Shown piece after piece: positions 25,030 through 36,399 of a stretch of DNA of 64,000 nucleotides. The stretch lies in assembly GCF_004368965.1 (NCBI RefSeq), contig NZ_SORO01000001.1, positions 1-64,000 on the forward strand, read 5' to 3'. Source of the DNA: Leptospira meyeri (GTDB taxonomy: Bacteria; Spirochaetota; Leptospiria; Leptospirales; Leptospiraceae). The translations under genes were made by a program, and so were the position numbers. The notes beneath the pieces were generated by a model, which saw only the letters and a list, made by a program, of their open reading frames with translations, did not search any database and was not told where the DNA came from. Positions within the stretch are counted from its first letter, which is position 1, and each line of letters starts with the position of its first letter.

Positions 25030-27132
25030 ATGGATCCCATCCAAAAAAACCGGTTTCGCATTGAAGAGCAGTCTTCACAGCCAAGTTATTACCAGGAAGA
25101 TCCATACTTACGGAACCTGGGCCGAGAAAAAGAAACCACTTACGAATCAGAAACCACGGCACGTCGTCCAGTTTTATCTTTTTTATTTTGGACATTCCTT
25201 GTTCTACTCGTCCTTGGGTTTTTAACCGCAGGTTACTGGTGGTATCTACAAAAAAAACAAAATCCGGAAGAGATTGCCAAAGCGTTAAAGAACCTGCCCA
25301 CAGATAAAAAGGCATTGAACCTTCTTGTCGATAAACCATATCTTCCCGATGATTCTGTAAATCCCAAACTTGCTGCTTGTCTCAATGCCTATCACAACCG
25401 TTATGTGGATCGAGTGGGAAATGTTTGTGAAGAATTTTTAAATTCGCCAGGAAGTGATGAAGATAAATCCATTGCCCTCACTGTGCTTGGTGTGTTGTAT
25501 GATGAAGCAGGTCGTTATATCAATTCCATTGAACGATTGGAAAAAGCCATCCAATACGATTCCAAAAACTATTTTGCTTTTTATAATCTTTCCCTTGCTC
25601 TCAAACATGCAGGGAAATTTGAAGAGGCAAGGCGAGCTGCCGAAAGAGCTAAAGAAATTGCTCCCAATGATTATCGTGTGGCACTCCTCCAGGGAAATTT
25701 ATTCCAAGAGATAGGAGATCCTGCCAGTGCCATTGAAGCATATAAAGAAGGACAGTCACTTGCACCTACAGATGTCACTCTTACGTATAACTTAGCCATT
25801 AGTTATCTGAAACAAGGAAATATTGCAGAGGCCATTTCTGAATTCCAGAAGGTAGTGCAAACAGCGCCCAATTCCCAAACCGCTGTTTTGTCTTATGGCC
25901 ATCTGGGAACGATTTTTTACCAAAGAGAAGATTATGATAGAGCAGAGTTTTATTTCCGCGAAGTGATTCGTTTGAAAACAAATGATGCCAAGTCCTACTA
26001 TAACTTAGGTTTGGTGTATTTAAAAAAGAAAGTTCCAGAAGAAGCAGCCAAATACTTCCAAAAAGCCCTTGATTCCAATGCCAATGAACCAGAAGTGTAT
26101 CGTTATATTGCAGACGCATTTCTATCGATGGGCCAAACCAATATGGCCATCACTGCCTTAAAAAAAGCTTTATTACTGAAGCCCAGTGATGTGGATTCCC
26201 TTTTTGCATTGTCTGAGCTCTATTATAAAAAAGGGGAACTGGTAGAGGCAGAAAGCCTATTTCGCCGGATCATCCGTCTGACCCCTGGAGATACGTATTC
26301 GGAAACTGCTTATGTGAATCTCGGAATCATTTTGGATGAGATGGAGCGGTATTCAGAAAGTATTACCTCTTTTGAAGGGGCACTTGCACTCAATCCTAAA
26401 AACCAATCGGCTTATTACAATTTGGGCCTTGCCTATTTACATGCTGGAAAACCTACGATGGCGATTGAGTCCCTTCGTAAATCGCAAGCCCTGGATCCGA
26501 ACCATACACAGTCACGACTTGCCATTGCGGACTACTATTTAGAAAACCGTTTTTATTCAGAAGCGATTGCTGAGTATGAAGAAGCGATTGCTTGGAAACC
26601 GGAACTGTATGAAGCAAGATTGAAACTGGCGGATGTATACATCCAAACCAAAAACTATCCTGCCGCCGAAAAGGTGCTCGTATATGTTTTGGAAAACGCT
26701 AAGGATCCAAAGGAAATTAAACTGGCTCATAGAAAACTGGCGCTTAGTTATGCGAGTAGTGGAAACTCTGGTCTTTCCAGAAAAGCAAAAGAAGAAGCAT
26801 TTCGCGCTACCCATATTGACCCAGAGGATATGGAATCAAAGTTAGTCCTCTCCAAAATTTTAATTGATTCCGGTTCCCTTGTTGATCGTGAAAAAGCGAT
26901 CGAAGAACTAACTGTTATTACTCGCTCCGATGTCACTCCTACCATTTCCTCCAAGGCACATAATTATTTGGGGGTTTGTTATTTTAAAAATGGGGAATTC
27001 AAAAAAGCGCTCTCTAGTTTCCAAACAGCCATTGATTTAAACCCAAGCCTTACGGAAGCATATGAAAACAAAAGAGCAGCGAGAGCTCAGTATGAAAAAT
27101 CCCTGGAATCTAAAAAGAGAACTTATTTTTGA
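25030..27132 (+). CDS. membrane-anchored TPR protein, 700 aa
   Basis: A polar head of about 48 residues is followed by one membrane span (about 49-72) and then a long array of TPR units running to the C-terminus (for example FAFYNLSLALKHAGKFEEAR, YYNLGLVYLKKK and YYNLGLAYLHAGKPTMAIES). About fifteen repeats are likely. The topology puts the repeats outside the cytoplasm. Such proteins scaffold envelope complexes. It is co-transcribed with nusB upstream and overlaps the methyltransferase gene by four bases, so the pair may work together, though nothing else shows that. Confidence 0.85.
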   Translation: MDPIQKNRFRIEEQSSQPSYYQEDPYLRNLGREKETTYESETTARRPVLSFLFWTFLVLLVLGFLTAGYWWYLQKKQNPEEIAKALKNLPTDKKALNLLVDKPYLPDDSVNPKLAACLNAYHNRYVDRVGNVCEEFLNSPGSDEDKSIALTVLGVLYDEAGRYINSIERLEKAIQYDSKNYFAFYNLSLALKHAGKFEEARRAAERAKEIAPNDYRVALLQGNLFQEIGDPASAIEAYKEGQSLAPTDVTLTYNLAISYLKQGNIAEAISEFQKVVQTAPNSQTAVLSYGHLGTIFYQREDYDRAEFYFREVIRLKTNDAKSYYNLGLVYLKKKVPEEAAKYFQKALDSNANEPEVYRYIADAFLSMGQTNMAITALKKALLLKPSDVDSLFALSELYYKKGELVEAESLFRRIIRLTPGDTYSETAYVNLGIILDEMERYSESITSFEGALALNPKNQSAYYNLGLAYLHAGKPTMAIESLRKSQALDPNHTQSRLAIADYYLENRFYSEAIAEYEEAIAWKPELYEARLKLADVYIQTKNYPAAEKVLVYVLENAKDPKEIKLAHRKLALSYASSGNSGLSRKAKEEAFRATHIDPEDMESKLVLSKILIDSGSLVDREKAIEELTVITRSDVTPTISSKAHNYLGVCYFKNGEFKKALSSFQTAIDLNPSLTEAYENKRAARAQYEKSLESKKRTYF

Positions 27133-27953
27133 GTTTGTTCCAATTTTTACCCCATAAAATATTCCCAGAGTTTTATGAAGAATGTCGACTTACCGGCGTT
27201 CTTCGGTATCTTCCTGCAAAACAAAGAGAGTATGGGGATAGTTATTTTATGGAAGAATATAAGTCCCAATATAAAAAATCTTATTACGAGGATGAACCAA
27301 ACTTACGTGCGATGGCCAAACGTCGGTTATCGAATTTAAAAAAATTGGCAGAAGGAAATCCCAAGGATAAAACTTCCTCTCAGAAAAAAACACTTTTGGA
27401 AATTGGATCGGCGGCGGGTTTTTTTTTGGATGAAGCAAAAATCGTCGGTTACCAAACAAAAGGCCTCGAACTTTCTCCCAAAGAAGTGGAATATGCAAAA
27501 TCCTCTCTTAGCCTCGATGTAGACCAAACTTCGGTTTTGTCGGTAGGTTTGCGTGAGTGGGAGGAACAATTTGATGTGGTCTCTGCTTTTTTTGTCATAG
27601 AACACATTGAAGACATCGAAGGGATTTGGAAACGAATGAAGGCATGGACTCGGCCAGGTGGGTATCTTTATTTGGCAGTTCCTTCTAGTTTTGGCCCCAG
27701 TTTCCAGACAAACCCCAAGGAATGGTTTGCTACCCATCCCTCTGACCACTTTTTTGACTACTCCTTCCTCTCTTTGAAAAAACTCTTGTCAATCCTTGGC
27801 TTTGAAGTGAACTATGTTAGACCTATGTCGTATCACTCCTACCGGGACTTAAGCCCTCTTGGCAAACTCCCCGAATGGCTGTATCGACTATATGCAAACC
27901 AATTTGCCTATGGTGATACCATCGAACTGATTGCCAGAAAAAGAAAACACTGA
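27129..27953 (+). CDS. class I SAM-dependent methyltransferase, 274 aa
   Basis: Motif I LLEIGSAAGFFLDEA (about residues 89-103) and the acidic end of the next strand GLELS are clear. FDVVSAFFVIEHIED and the WTRPGGYLYLAVP post-motif follow, all of the class I fold. The start is a TTG that overlaps the TPR stop (TTGA). The N-terminal 80 residues, basic and Tyr-rich, are not part of the core. The methyl acceptor cannot be told. Coupling to a membrane TPR gene hints at envelope or glycan modification. Confidence 0.8.
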   Translation: MSLFQFLPHKIFPEFYEECRLTGVLRYLPAKQREYGDSYFMEEYKSQYKKSYYEDEPNLRAMAKRRLSNLKKLAEGNPKDKTSSQKKTLLEIGSAAGFFLDEAKIVGYQTKGLELSPKEVEYAKSSLSLDVDQTSVLSVGLREWEEQFDVVSAFFVIEHIEDIEGIWKRMKAWTRPGGYLYLAVPSSFGPSFQTNPKEWFATHPSDHFFDYSFLSLKKLLSILGFEVNYVRPMSYHSYRDLSPLGKLPEWLYRLYANQFAYGDTIELIARKRKH

Positions 27954-27961
27954 AATCCATT

Positions 27962-29572
27962 ATGAAATTTAACGAATTACCCTTTCACGAGTCATTAACC
28001 AAAGCTTTAGAAAAAATCGGTTATACAGACCTCACTCCCATCCAAGCCAAGTCCATTCCATTTGCAATGGAAGGAAACGACCTCACGGGGCTTGCTCAAA
28101 CCGGAACCGGAAAGACTATGGCTTTCTTACTTCCCACCCTCCATAGACTTTTGTCGGCAACAGAAGAGGAACCTTTGCCTTATGCCCTTGTCCTTGCCCC
28201 CACAAGAGAACTCACGATCCAAATTGCAGAAGAAGCTAAAAAACTTTTAGAGTTCACTGACTTTGGTGTGGCTACCATCATTGGGGGAACGGATTACCGC
28301 TCCCAAGAACAGGCGTTAGGTAATAAGGCTTGTCTCATTGTGGCGACGCCCGGACGTCTCATCGACTTTGTAAAAAATCACGGCCTCTCTTTGGAAAACA
28401 TCAAAGTGGTGATTCTCGACGAAGCAGATAGAATGTTTGATATGGGATTTGTCCAAGATCTTAAATACATCTTTCACAAATGTAAAAATAGAAAACAATC
28501 TCTTCTTTTTAGTGCAACCTTAAGTTACGAAGTGGTGCGTCTTGCCAGTAAGTATTTGAATGAACCGATTGAAGTTCATATCAATCCAGAAAAAGTCATC
28601 ACCGAAAGAATTGACCAAACCTTACTCCATTTAGGAAGGGAAGAAAAACTACCATATCTTGTGAATTCTCTTTTAAATAACCAGATAGAAGGTCTTGGAA
28701 TTATTTTTACCAATTACAAGATGAATATTCCTAAGATTGTTTCTGTATTGCGAAAATTTGGAATCACTGCGACTGGACTTTCTTCCGAACTCGACCAAAA
28801 GAAACGAATCCGTCTTTTACGAGATTTTAAAGCAGGAAAGTATAAGTATCTGATTGCGACAGATGTTGCTTCCCGTGGGATCGATATCGAAAATATCGAT
28901 GTGGTTTATAATTATGATCTACCACAAGATGCAGAAAACTATGTGCATAGGATTGGTCGGACAGCGCGTGCGGGAAGAAAAGGTATGTCGATTGGATTTT
29001 GTTCCGAGACAGATTATACCGAACTCGAACGAATTGAACGTTACCTGAATTCCAAAATTCCGATCGGAGAAATTCGTGAAGAGTATTTAGAATTTCCAAC
29101 AGGTGAGTTTACTCCTGTATTTGTCGACGAAGCCATCCCTGGTGAAAAAAAATACCAAGACAGGGAACGGAGAGACCGTGGTGGTCGTGGCGGGAAACCA
29201 AGACGTGGCGGGGACAACCGAGGCGGCGAACACAGATCAGGTGATCGAAATGAGAACCGATCTGGAGACCGTGGTCGAGGGAAAGGGCGTGGGGAAAAAC
29301 ACCACCCACCAGCAAAGATGTCGCACCCACACCATCATGAGGGAGATGGAGACCATAAACACCCGGCCAAAATGACTCACCATGAATTCAAACATGGCCA
29401 TCAACCCAAGGATGGGAAAGGTAAAGGCCAACATAAGAAAAACCAATCGGGAAAACCTTACCAAAAGAACGATCCAAGAAGAAATCTCTTCGATATCAAC
29501 GAAGTGAAAAAATCTAAAAAAAAGAAACAATCGATTTGGCAGCGAATTCTTTCTCTTTTCAAAAAAGATTAA
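27962..29572 (+). CDS. DEAD-box ATP-dependent RNA helicase, 536 aa
   Basis: All helicase motifs are readable: the Q motif (TPIQ), AQTGTGKT (45-52), PTREL, DEAD (153-156), SAT (184-186), TDVASRGIDI and HRIGRTARAG (330-339). After about residue 395 comes a long RGG-, His- and Lys-rich tail that probably binds RNA. RhlE/CsdA-type helicases remodel ribosomal or messenger RNA. The gene lies 8 bases after the methyltransferase gene. The amidase gene starts within its last codons. Confidence 0.95.
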   Translation: MKFNELPFHESLTKALEKIGYTDLTPIQAKSIPFAMEGNDLTGLAQTGTGKTMAFLLPTLHRLLSATEEEPLPYALVLAPTRELTIQIAEEAKKLLEFTDFGVATIIGGTDYRSQEQALGNKACLIVATPGRLIDFVKNHGLSLENIKVVILDEADRMFDMGFVQDLKYIFHKCKNRKQSLLFSATLSYEVVRLASKYLNEPIEVHINPEKVITERIDQTLLHLGREEKLPYLVNSLLNNQIEGLGIIFTNYKMNIPKIVSVLRKFGITATGLSSELDQKKRIRLLRDFKAGKYKYLIATDVASRGIDIENIDVVYNYDLPQDAENYVHRIGRTARAGRKGMSIGFCSETDYTELERIERYLNSKIPIGEIREEYLEFPTGEFTPVFVDEAIPGEKKYQDRERRDRGGRGGKPRRGGDNRGGEHRSGDRNENRSGDRGRGKGRGEKHHPPAKMSHPHHHEGDGDHKHPAKMTHHEFKHGHQPKDGKGKGQHKKNQSGKPYQKNDPRRNLFDINEVKKSKKKKQSIWQRILSLFKKD

Positions 29573-30648
29573 CTCTCTTATGTTTTTGTCTTTTTCCAAG
29601 TTTCGTAGGAGCTGAAGTCGCCAAACTTCCGCTCTACGGAAAAGGAAACTACGTGGCATTCTCCGATTTAAAAATGGTAATGCCAGAACTTTCAACAAAA
29701 CTAAAAAAATTCACAAGAGTTGGTTCCATTTACACTCCTCAGGGGAACCTTCAATTTCGCCTTGGATCTAGTTTTTATACCCTGGATGGTAAAATTTACA
29801 AAATCCCAAAAGCCATTTTAAAAAAGGAAGAAGATGTATATCTTCCTTTGGATCTTGTGGAAGCGGTTTTACTCAATCTCATTTCTTATGACGTTCGTTA
29901 CCAATTCAAAGAAACTGAACTTTGGGTTCTCATTCCTAAAGAACCAACTCCTAAACGAAATCTCAATGTGAAAGCCATTGTCATTGATGCGGGGCATGGA
30001 GGAAAGGATCCAGGCACTTCCGATCCAACAGGATATTTTGAAAAGGATGTGAGTCTCGGTGTGGCTCGTTATACTTATTTGTACTTACGAAAGTACTACC
30101 CAGAAATTCGGGTGCAGATGGTTCGAAAAAATGATACCTTTGTGGAGTTAGAAGACAGATCCAAAATGGCAAACCAGATGTTGCAGGACACAAGGGATGT
30201 GGTTTTTATTAGTTTTCATTGCAATGCTTCGCTTTCGGATAAGGCAGCTGGTTTTGAAGTCTACTATCTTTCCCAAAGTCCAAGTACGGAGGCCGCTCGT
30301 GAAACGGCTATTTTGGAAAATCGGTATGTGGGAAAACATAAGAACCCGGTTGTCTCTCAGATCCAATCCCAGATGTTGTCCAGTGTCACCCAAAGGCGGT
30401 CGCGGAAATTGGCAAGTGCTGTGGCTTTGGAGTATGAAAAGGGTTTGAGTCCCGAGATCCCATCCCGGGGTGTGAAAAAGGCAGATTTTTCCGTCTTGCG
30501 AGGAAGCCTTATGCCTGCGGTACTTGTGGAAATGGGGTATCTGACAAACCCTGAGGAAAGCAAACGTTTGCGGGACAAAAACTACCAAAAGAAAATTGCA
30601 CGCAGTGTCATCAAAGGAATCCATGAATACGCATCTTCAAAAGATTAA
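29536..30648 (+). CDS. N-acetylmuramoyl-L-alanine amidase (Amidase_3)
   Basis: This zinc amidase cuts the bond between MurNAc and the stem peptide in the periplasm. A signal peptide (RLTLLCFCLFPSFVGA, cut near residue 26) precedes an N-terminal domain with a copper-amine-oxidase-like or AMIN-like look. The catalytic domain follows, with IDAGHGGKDPG (H154), FEKDVSLG (E169), SFHCNAS and the terminal VEMGYLTNPEE. The only usable start is a TTG at 29536, inside the end of the helicase gene. It overlaps the next gene by 26 bases. Confidence 0.9.
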   Translation: MAANSFSFQKRLTLLCFCLFPSFVGAEVAKLPLYGKGNYVAFSDLKMVMPELSTKLKKFTRVGSIYTPQGNLQFRLGSSFYTLDGKIYKIPKAILKKEEDVYLPLDLVEAVLLNLISYDVRYQFKETELWVLIPKEPTPKRNLNVKAIVIDAGHGGKDPGTSDPTGYFEKDVSLGVARYTYLYLRKYYPEIRVQMVRKNDTFVELEDRSKMANQMLQDTRDVVFISFHCNASLSDKAAGFEVYYLSQSPSTEAARETAILENRYVGKHKNPVVSQIQSQMLSSVTQRRSRKLASAVALEYEKGLSPEIPSRGVKKADFSVLRGSLMPAVLVEMGYLTNPEESKRLRDKNYQKKIARSVIKGIHEYASSKD

Positions 30649-31450
30649 AGAATCCCTTCGTTCTCTAAAAGAAATCATAAAAGACCTAATCATTCGGTTT
30701 TACAAAATCGGAACAGGGGAAACCAAACTCACTAGGGACTTTATCTTTTTATTTGCCTCTTGGTTTTCTCTTCTGATTTTTTTTAGTTTTTTTATTTTAG
30801 CTGAACAAAATCCGTTTCGATTGTTAATCCCATTTCAACTCTACTCTTATCCATCTTTAGATCATAGGGAACCTGTTGTGATCTATATTTCCAATGGAGA
30901 AGGGGAACAAATTCCCATCCACAGAAAGGTATTGAAAAGAGAAGAACCGGGCGATTTTATTTATCAAATCGTGGGCGAAGTGGGATCACCACCTTACTTT
31001 GATTCTGTGGAAGCTTTGGCAAAAGATGGAAAACTATTTTCACCCAAAAAACTTTTGGACATTCGTTTTGCTTTAAAACAGTCCTGGTTTCTGAATCAAG
31101 GGAATAAACTAGTCATCGATTGGAACGTAGAAATTTTACAAGATGTGATGGAAAAATACAGACTTCCTCGCACCAAATCCGAAGAAACTAACGATTCCGA
31201 AGAGGAAAATCCAAATGCTCCAGTAGATACAATTACCTATTACTCTGCTGGGACAGAAACTGGTCCTAAGGAATCGGAAGAGGTAGTGAACAAACGTAGG
31301 ATCCTTGCAATGGAGTCCACAATACGTGCGTTAAATGCTACTCTCTTTGAAAACTTTAAAGACTTAAAAACAATCGAACATCAATTTTCAGGGGAAACAA
31401 ATCCTGTTTACCACTGGGAAACTTTATCACCGCAGGCAAGTCGCCCTTAA
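30623..31450 (+). CDS. membrane-anchored GerMN-like domain protein, 275 aa
   Basis: The ATG at 30623 has AAAGGA six bases before it and lies inside the amidase gene; a longer reading from 30596 is less likely. A basic N-terminal segment leads to one membrane span (about 45-65). A periplasmic domain with VVIYISNGEGEQIPIHRKVL follows, recalling GerMN domains, which often accompany cell-wall amidases. The tail is acidic and low in complexity. A supporting role in cell-wall hydrolysis is inferred from position; the GerMN match is weak. Confidence 0.6.
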   Translation: MNTHLQKIKESLRSLKEIIKDLIIRFYKIGTGETKLTRDFIFLFASWFSLLIFFSFFILAEQNPFRLLIPFQLYSYPSLDHREPVVIYISNGEGEQIPIHRKVLKREEPGDFIYQIVGEVGSPPYFDSVEALAKDGKLFSPKKLLDIRFALKQSWFLNQGNKLVIDWNVEILQDVMEKYRLPRTKSEETNDSEEENPNAPVDTITYYSAGTETGPKESEEVVNKRRILAMESTIRALNATLFENFKDLKTIEHQFSGETNPVYHWETLSPQASRP

Positions 31451-32674
<1,224 letters not shown>

Positions 32675-32767
32675 TCATAACGAAGTGAGTGGTTAGTGTA
32701 ACTGAAGAGTTGTAATTAGATAATCAGCCGGCTTTCCCCTGCCAGGTGGCAAAATGAAAGCTCATCC

Positions 32768-32818
32768 TTGACACCGGACAGGGATTGTCCGGCTAAGAAC
32801 GAAATATAGACCGTTCTT
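32768..32818 (+). promoter_or_regulatory. promoter-like box and two hairpins between the flaB genes
   Basis: TTGACA (32768-32773) is followed at once by the perfect hairpin CCGGACA (32774-32780) with TGTCCGG (32786-32792), then by a second, AAGAACG (32795-32801) with CGTTCTT (32812-32818). They end about 26 bases before the second flaB start. They may end or process the first flaB message, or control translation of the second. Confidence 0.5.
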
Positions 32819-32844
32819 GGTAATACACAAAGGAGTGTAGGCCA

Positions 32845-33693
32845 ATGATTATCAATCACAACATGAGTGCGATTCAATCACATCGTGCTCTCAAGTTTAC
32901 ACAATGGGATGTAGATAAGACCATGAGGAACCTCTCCACTGGGCAAAGGATTAACCTTGCCGGTGATGATGCTTCTGGTCTTGCTGTTTCGGAAAAACTA
33001 CGGACACAAATTCGTGGTTTACGTCAGGCCGAAAGGAATACGGAAGATGGACTTAGTTTCATCCAGACTGCAGAGGGTTTTCTCGACCAGTCGGCTGAAA
33101 TCATCCAACGAATCCGGACCTTAGCGATCCAGACTTCGAACGGAATCTACACACCGGAGGACAGGCAGCTCGTGCAGGTAGAAGTATCTGCGCTGGTGGA
33201 TGAGATCGATCGAATTGCTTCACAAGCAGAGTTCAATAAAATGAAACTGTTTGAAGGAGACTTCGCTCGAAAGTCAACGAAAGCATCGATGTGGTTTCAC
33301 ATGGGAGCAAACGCAAAGCAAAGAGAGCGTTTCTACATTGGGACTATGACTTCGAAAGCTCTAAAGATGTCAGAAGGTGCAAATAAAATTGCTCTTTCTA
33401 CACCTGGAAAAGCAGATGAAGCGATTGCTAAAGCGGACTTCGCCTTGAACAAGATCATGAAGCAGAGAGCAGATATGGGAGCTTATCAAAATAGGCTCGA
33501 AAGTACTGCAAAAGGCCTCATGGGTGCATACGAAAATATGCAAGCATCCGAATCAAGGATTAGGGACGCAGATATGGCGGAAGAAATGGTAGCGCTCACG
33601 ACGAAACAAATTCTCGTGCAAAGCGGTACGGCAATGTTAGCGCAAGCCAGTCTTCGGCCAAATTCTGTATTACGACTTTTGAATAACACTTAA
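32845..33693 (+). CDS. flaB: periplasmic flagellar core protein FlaB (second copy)
   Basis: The product is close to the first copy over its whole length, with the same flagellin ends ([32 protein letters not shown] and [17 protein letters not shown]). It differs mainly in residues 150-220, the surface-exposed part. The ATG is preceded by AAAGGAGTG about 10 bases upstream. Leptospires carry several flaB paralogs that mix in one filament, so I do not assign a number. A strong terminator follows. Confidence 0.97.
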   Translation: MIINHNMSAIQSHRALKFTQWDVDKTMRNLSTGQRINLAGDDASGLAVSEKLRTQIRGLRQAERNTEDGLSFIQTAEGFLDQSAEIIQRIRTLAIQTSNGIYTPEDRQLVQVEVSALVDEIDRIASQAEFNKMKLFEGDFARKSTKASMWFHMGANAKQRERFYIGTMTSKALKMSEGANKIALSTPGKADEAIAKADFALNKIMKQRADMGAYQNRLESTAKGLMGAYENMQASESRIRDADMAEEMVALTTKQILVQSGTAMLAQASLRPNSVLRLLNNT

Positions 33694-33700
33694 GTTGTAG

Positions 33701-33765
33701 TAAGGCAAGAGTTGCCTTAAGACGGTTGCCTCTTTTCGAAGGACACTTCGGGAAGGGGCTTTTTT
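33701..33765 (+). terminator. double hairpin terminator after flaB
   Basis: TAAGGCAA (33701-33708) pairs with TTGCCTTA (33712-33719). A second stem of about 14 bp from GCCTCTTTTCGAAG (33728-33741) to CTTCGGGAAGGGGC (33746-33759), with some G-U pairs, is followed by TTTTTT. It should end the flagellin transcript. Confidence 0.85.
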
Positions 33766-33950
33766 ATATCAAAATAAAAATCCGAAATTCTAATCGGAAT
33801 TGTTTATCGAAGGGATTTTCTTTATCCTTAAGGATTTGCCTAATCTAATTTAATGGGTTTGATTCTTAGAATATCAAAATATCAAAATATAATGTTTCTA
33901 AATATTGAAACACCACCTAACGATTGAAGATTGACAAAAAAACAGTAGTA

Positions 33951-34835
33951 ATGCGATATTGTTTTATGTTTCAATTTGTTAAGCTAATTTTTGTTTTTCT
34001 TTTTGTATTTAATTGTGCCAATGTTTTTTCCCCCACTGGGATCAAAGGGGAGGAAGCTAAAAAGAAAATCGAGGAACATCGAAGTGATATGAGCCTTCTT
34101 GGAACGTTTAATTTATTATTTTTCGCGATTAGCCCTTCCTCAAGTTCTTCTACAAGTTTTACTTGTCCTACAGAAAATACGGCAACCTTGGGTTTTTCTG
34201 GTCCAACCACTACAGCAAATTTTAATTTGCCTACAACAGCGACCTACGTCGACTTGAGTGTTCCTTCTAGTGGAACCTTTTATTTTCGTTCCAACCAATC
34301 TTTAACAAATGGTACGTATACTGCCAAAATTTTAAAAACGGCAAATACTTCAGCAAATGCTAGTTGTTATTATTCAACTAGCAGTGTTTGTGGAACCACA
34401 GATCTATCGGCTGCATCCATTGGATTGTTTGTTGGGTCTTTTATGACAGTGACTCCGGGTAATTGTTTGGCGATCAAGTGTTCGAACCCAGCATATATTC
34501 GAATAAAGCCATATGCAGTCGAATCAACTTCAAGTTTCACGCTTGATTCAGTCATTTCTTTGGGAGTTACCCCGACCTTATTTGAATCCTTATCAGGAAT
34601 TGAAAATGATACATATTATACTTTAGAGTCCTATGATAAGTGCAAAAATGAAATTACGAATTTTGCTTTAATTGAAATGCAATATTCTAAATATTTGTCG
34701 GAGGTGTTAAACGAAGTCAGTAATTGCAATAAACCCAATGCAGCAATCCAAGCGGCACCACTCAATCCTAGTCTCACAGCTTCCTTACAAGCAGATGCAT
34801 GTAAACTGGAACCAGTCAATGTTTTTGGGTATTAG
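33951..34835 (+). CDS. putative lipoprotein, about 294 aa
   Basis: A hydrophobic leader ending in FVFNC looks like a spirochaetal lipoprotein signal. The mature protein is rich in Ser and Thr, with several Cys (for example CYYSTSSVCGTT) and a Cys-containing tail, and is probably exposed outside the cytoplasm. I recognise no family. The start is uncertain: ATG codons at 33951 and 33966 and a TTG at 33924 are all in frame, and none has a clear ribosome binding site. It stands alone after the flaB terminator. Confidence 0.65.
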   Translation: MRYCFMFQFVKLIFVFLFVFNCANVFSPTGIKGEEAKKKIEEHRSDMSLLGTFNLLFFAISPSSSSSTSFTCPTENTATLGFSGPTTTANFNLPTTATYVDLSVPSSGTFYFRSNQSLTNGTYTAKILKTANTSANASCYYSTSSVCGTTDLSAASIGLFVGSFMTVTPGNCLAIKCSNPAYIRIKPYAVESTSSFTLDSVISLGVTPTLFESLSGIENDTYYTLESYDKCKNEITNFALIEMQYSKYLSEVLNEVSNCNKPNAAIQAAPLNPSLTASLQADACKLEPVNVFGY

Positions 34836-34960
34836 TCGATTATCGAAGAAAACATTATTTTTATTCTAAAGTCCATTTCGGAACCGGTTTTTTAGTCTCG
34901 ATAATAGGTAGAAAATGTCTTGAATCTACCTCAGTTAGAGTAAGAAACTTACCAATTACA

Positions 34961-36253
34961 ATGAAATGGATATACTTCTTCCTCGGAGATCCCAGAAAAC
35001 ATTCTCTCGAACATAGGTTGTTTAATACAGTTTCCTTGGTTACTGGGATTCTTAATTTGGCAGTCGCTTTGGGAGTGATTCGCTTAGAAAATTCTTTGGT
35101 TCTTGTCGCATTGAATTTTGGATCAGGGATACTGATGTTTGCTATGTATTATTTGAGCAGAGTCAAAAGTATTTATTTTTCTTTGTACTGGCCTTTTCAT
35201 TTAACAATCCTCTTTTATTTATCTGCTATGTGGTTGTACAGTGGTGGGTCTTTGGGAGGAAACCACTATTTCCTAATACCTGCATTTGTGATCGCTCTTT
35301 TTCTGATTAGAAATCAGAATGTATATGTCGTTTATTCAATTTATATTTTGTTGCCAGTGACTTTGTATGTTGTTGAGTTTTTTCATAAGGAATGGGTGAC
35401 AAGTTATGGAACTAATTCCGATCTGTATTTGGATGCAGGTAGTAAATTTATATTTGTGCAAATCCTTATCGGGATATTGGTTTTTATTTTGAGGAGAAAC
35501 TTAAATATAGAAAGAAAAAAATCTGAAACACTACTTTTAAATATTTTACCTGAGTCCGTTGCCGTTGAATTAAAAAAAGAAGGTCGTGTGATTCCTAGGT
35601 CATATGAATTTGCTTCTGTGTTATTTTGTGATATCACAGGGTTCACAAAAAATGCAACGAAAATGAATGCAGAAGAACTCGTTGCTGAATTAGATACAAT
35701 CTTTCGTGAGTTTGATCGTCTATGTAAAGAATATCGATTGGAAAAAATAAAGACCATTGGGGACAGTTATATGGCAGTAGGTGGAGTCCCAAACGTAAAC
35801 AGAACCAATGTCGTTGATTCTGTGCTATGTGGTTTAGCATTTCAATCTTATATGGCTGAACAAAAAGAAGTTCATTCTTTAAGGGGGCGAGATTTTTGGG
35901 AGGTTCGTTTGGGGATCCATTTAGGGCCTCTTGTTGCCGGTGTGGTGGGTACAGAAAAATTCGTTTATGATGTTTGGGGGGATACGGTCAAAACTGCCAG
36001 TCGTTTGGAAAGTTTTGGGATGGCTTGCGAGTTAAATATTTCTTTCGAAGTGTATGAAGAGGTAAAATTATATTTTGATTGTGAACCTCATGGTTGCGTT
36101 TCTATGAAAGGGGAAACAGATATACCTTTGTATATAGTAAAAGGTTTTTTACCTGAATTTGCAGATGGACTAAGTTCGAAAGTTCCCAATGATCTTTTTA
36201 AACGCCTCTATGAATCCGGGGCTTTATTCACCCATAACGAGGAAATTGAATAA
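34961..36253 (+). CDS. membrane-bound class III adenylate/guanylate cyclase, 430 aa
   Basis: About six membrane segments (residues 15-180) precede a class III cyclase domain. The metal-binding Asp residues are in FCDITGFT (D224) and TIGDSYMAVGG (D268), and the substrate region is VYDVWGDTVKTASRLES. In that segment the Asn usual in TVNxASR, which orients the ribose, is Lys (K344). The family makes cAMP or cGMP, and the membrane part may sense a signal. The Asp in DVWGD favours ATP. Whether K344 weakens activity is unknown. It appears monocistronic. Confidence 0.9.
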   Translation: MKWIYFFLGDPRKHSLEHRLFNTVSLVTGILNLAVALGVIRLENSLVLVALNFGSGILMFAMYYLSRVKSIYFSLYWPFHLTILFYLSAMWLYSGGSLGGNHYFLIPAFVIALFLIRNQNVYVVYSIYILLPVTLYVVEFFHKEWVTSYGTNSDLYLDAGSKFIFVQILIGILVFILRRNLNIERKKSETLLLNILPESVAVELKKEGRVIPRSYEFASVLFCDITGFTKNATKMNAEELVAELDTIFREFDRLCKEYRLEKIKTIGDSYMAVGGVPNVNRTNVVDSVLCGLAFQSYMAEQKEVHSLRGRDFWEVRLGIHLGPLVAGVVGTEKFVYDVWGDTVKTASRLESFGMACELNISFEVYEEVKLYFDCEPHGCVSMKGETDIPLYIVKGFLPEFADGLSSKVPNDLFKRLYESGALFTHNEEIE

Positions 36254-36399
36254 ATTCACAAGTAAAGAGTGTAAATAAAAGGTTACTGGTTGTCTAGTTC
36301 CGATTTTTCGTTTAGATTTGGAAAAAAATTATGATCTAGTTTTAGGTAAAACTTTTTTTAACGTTTTACCGATTCATTCATTTTGTGAATTTGTCTCGT

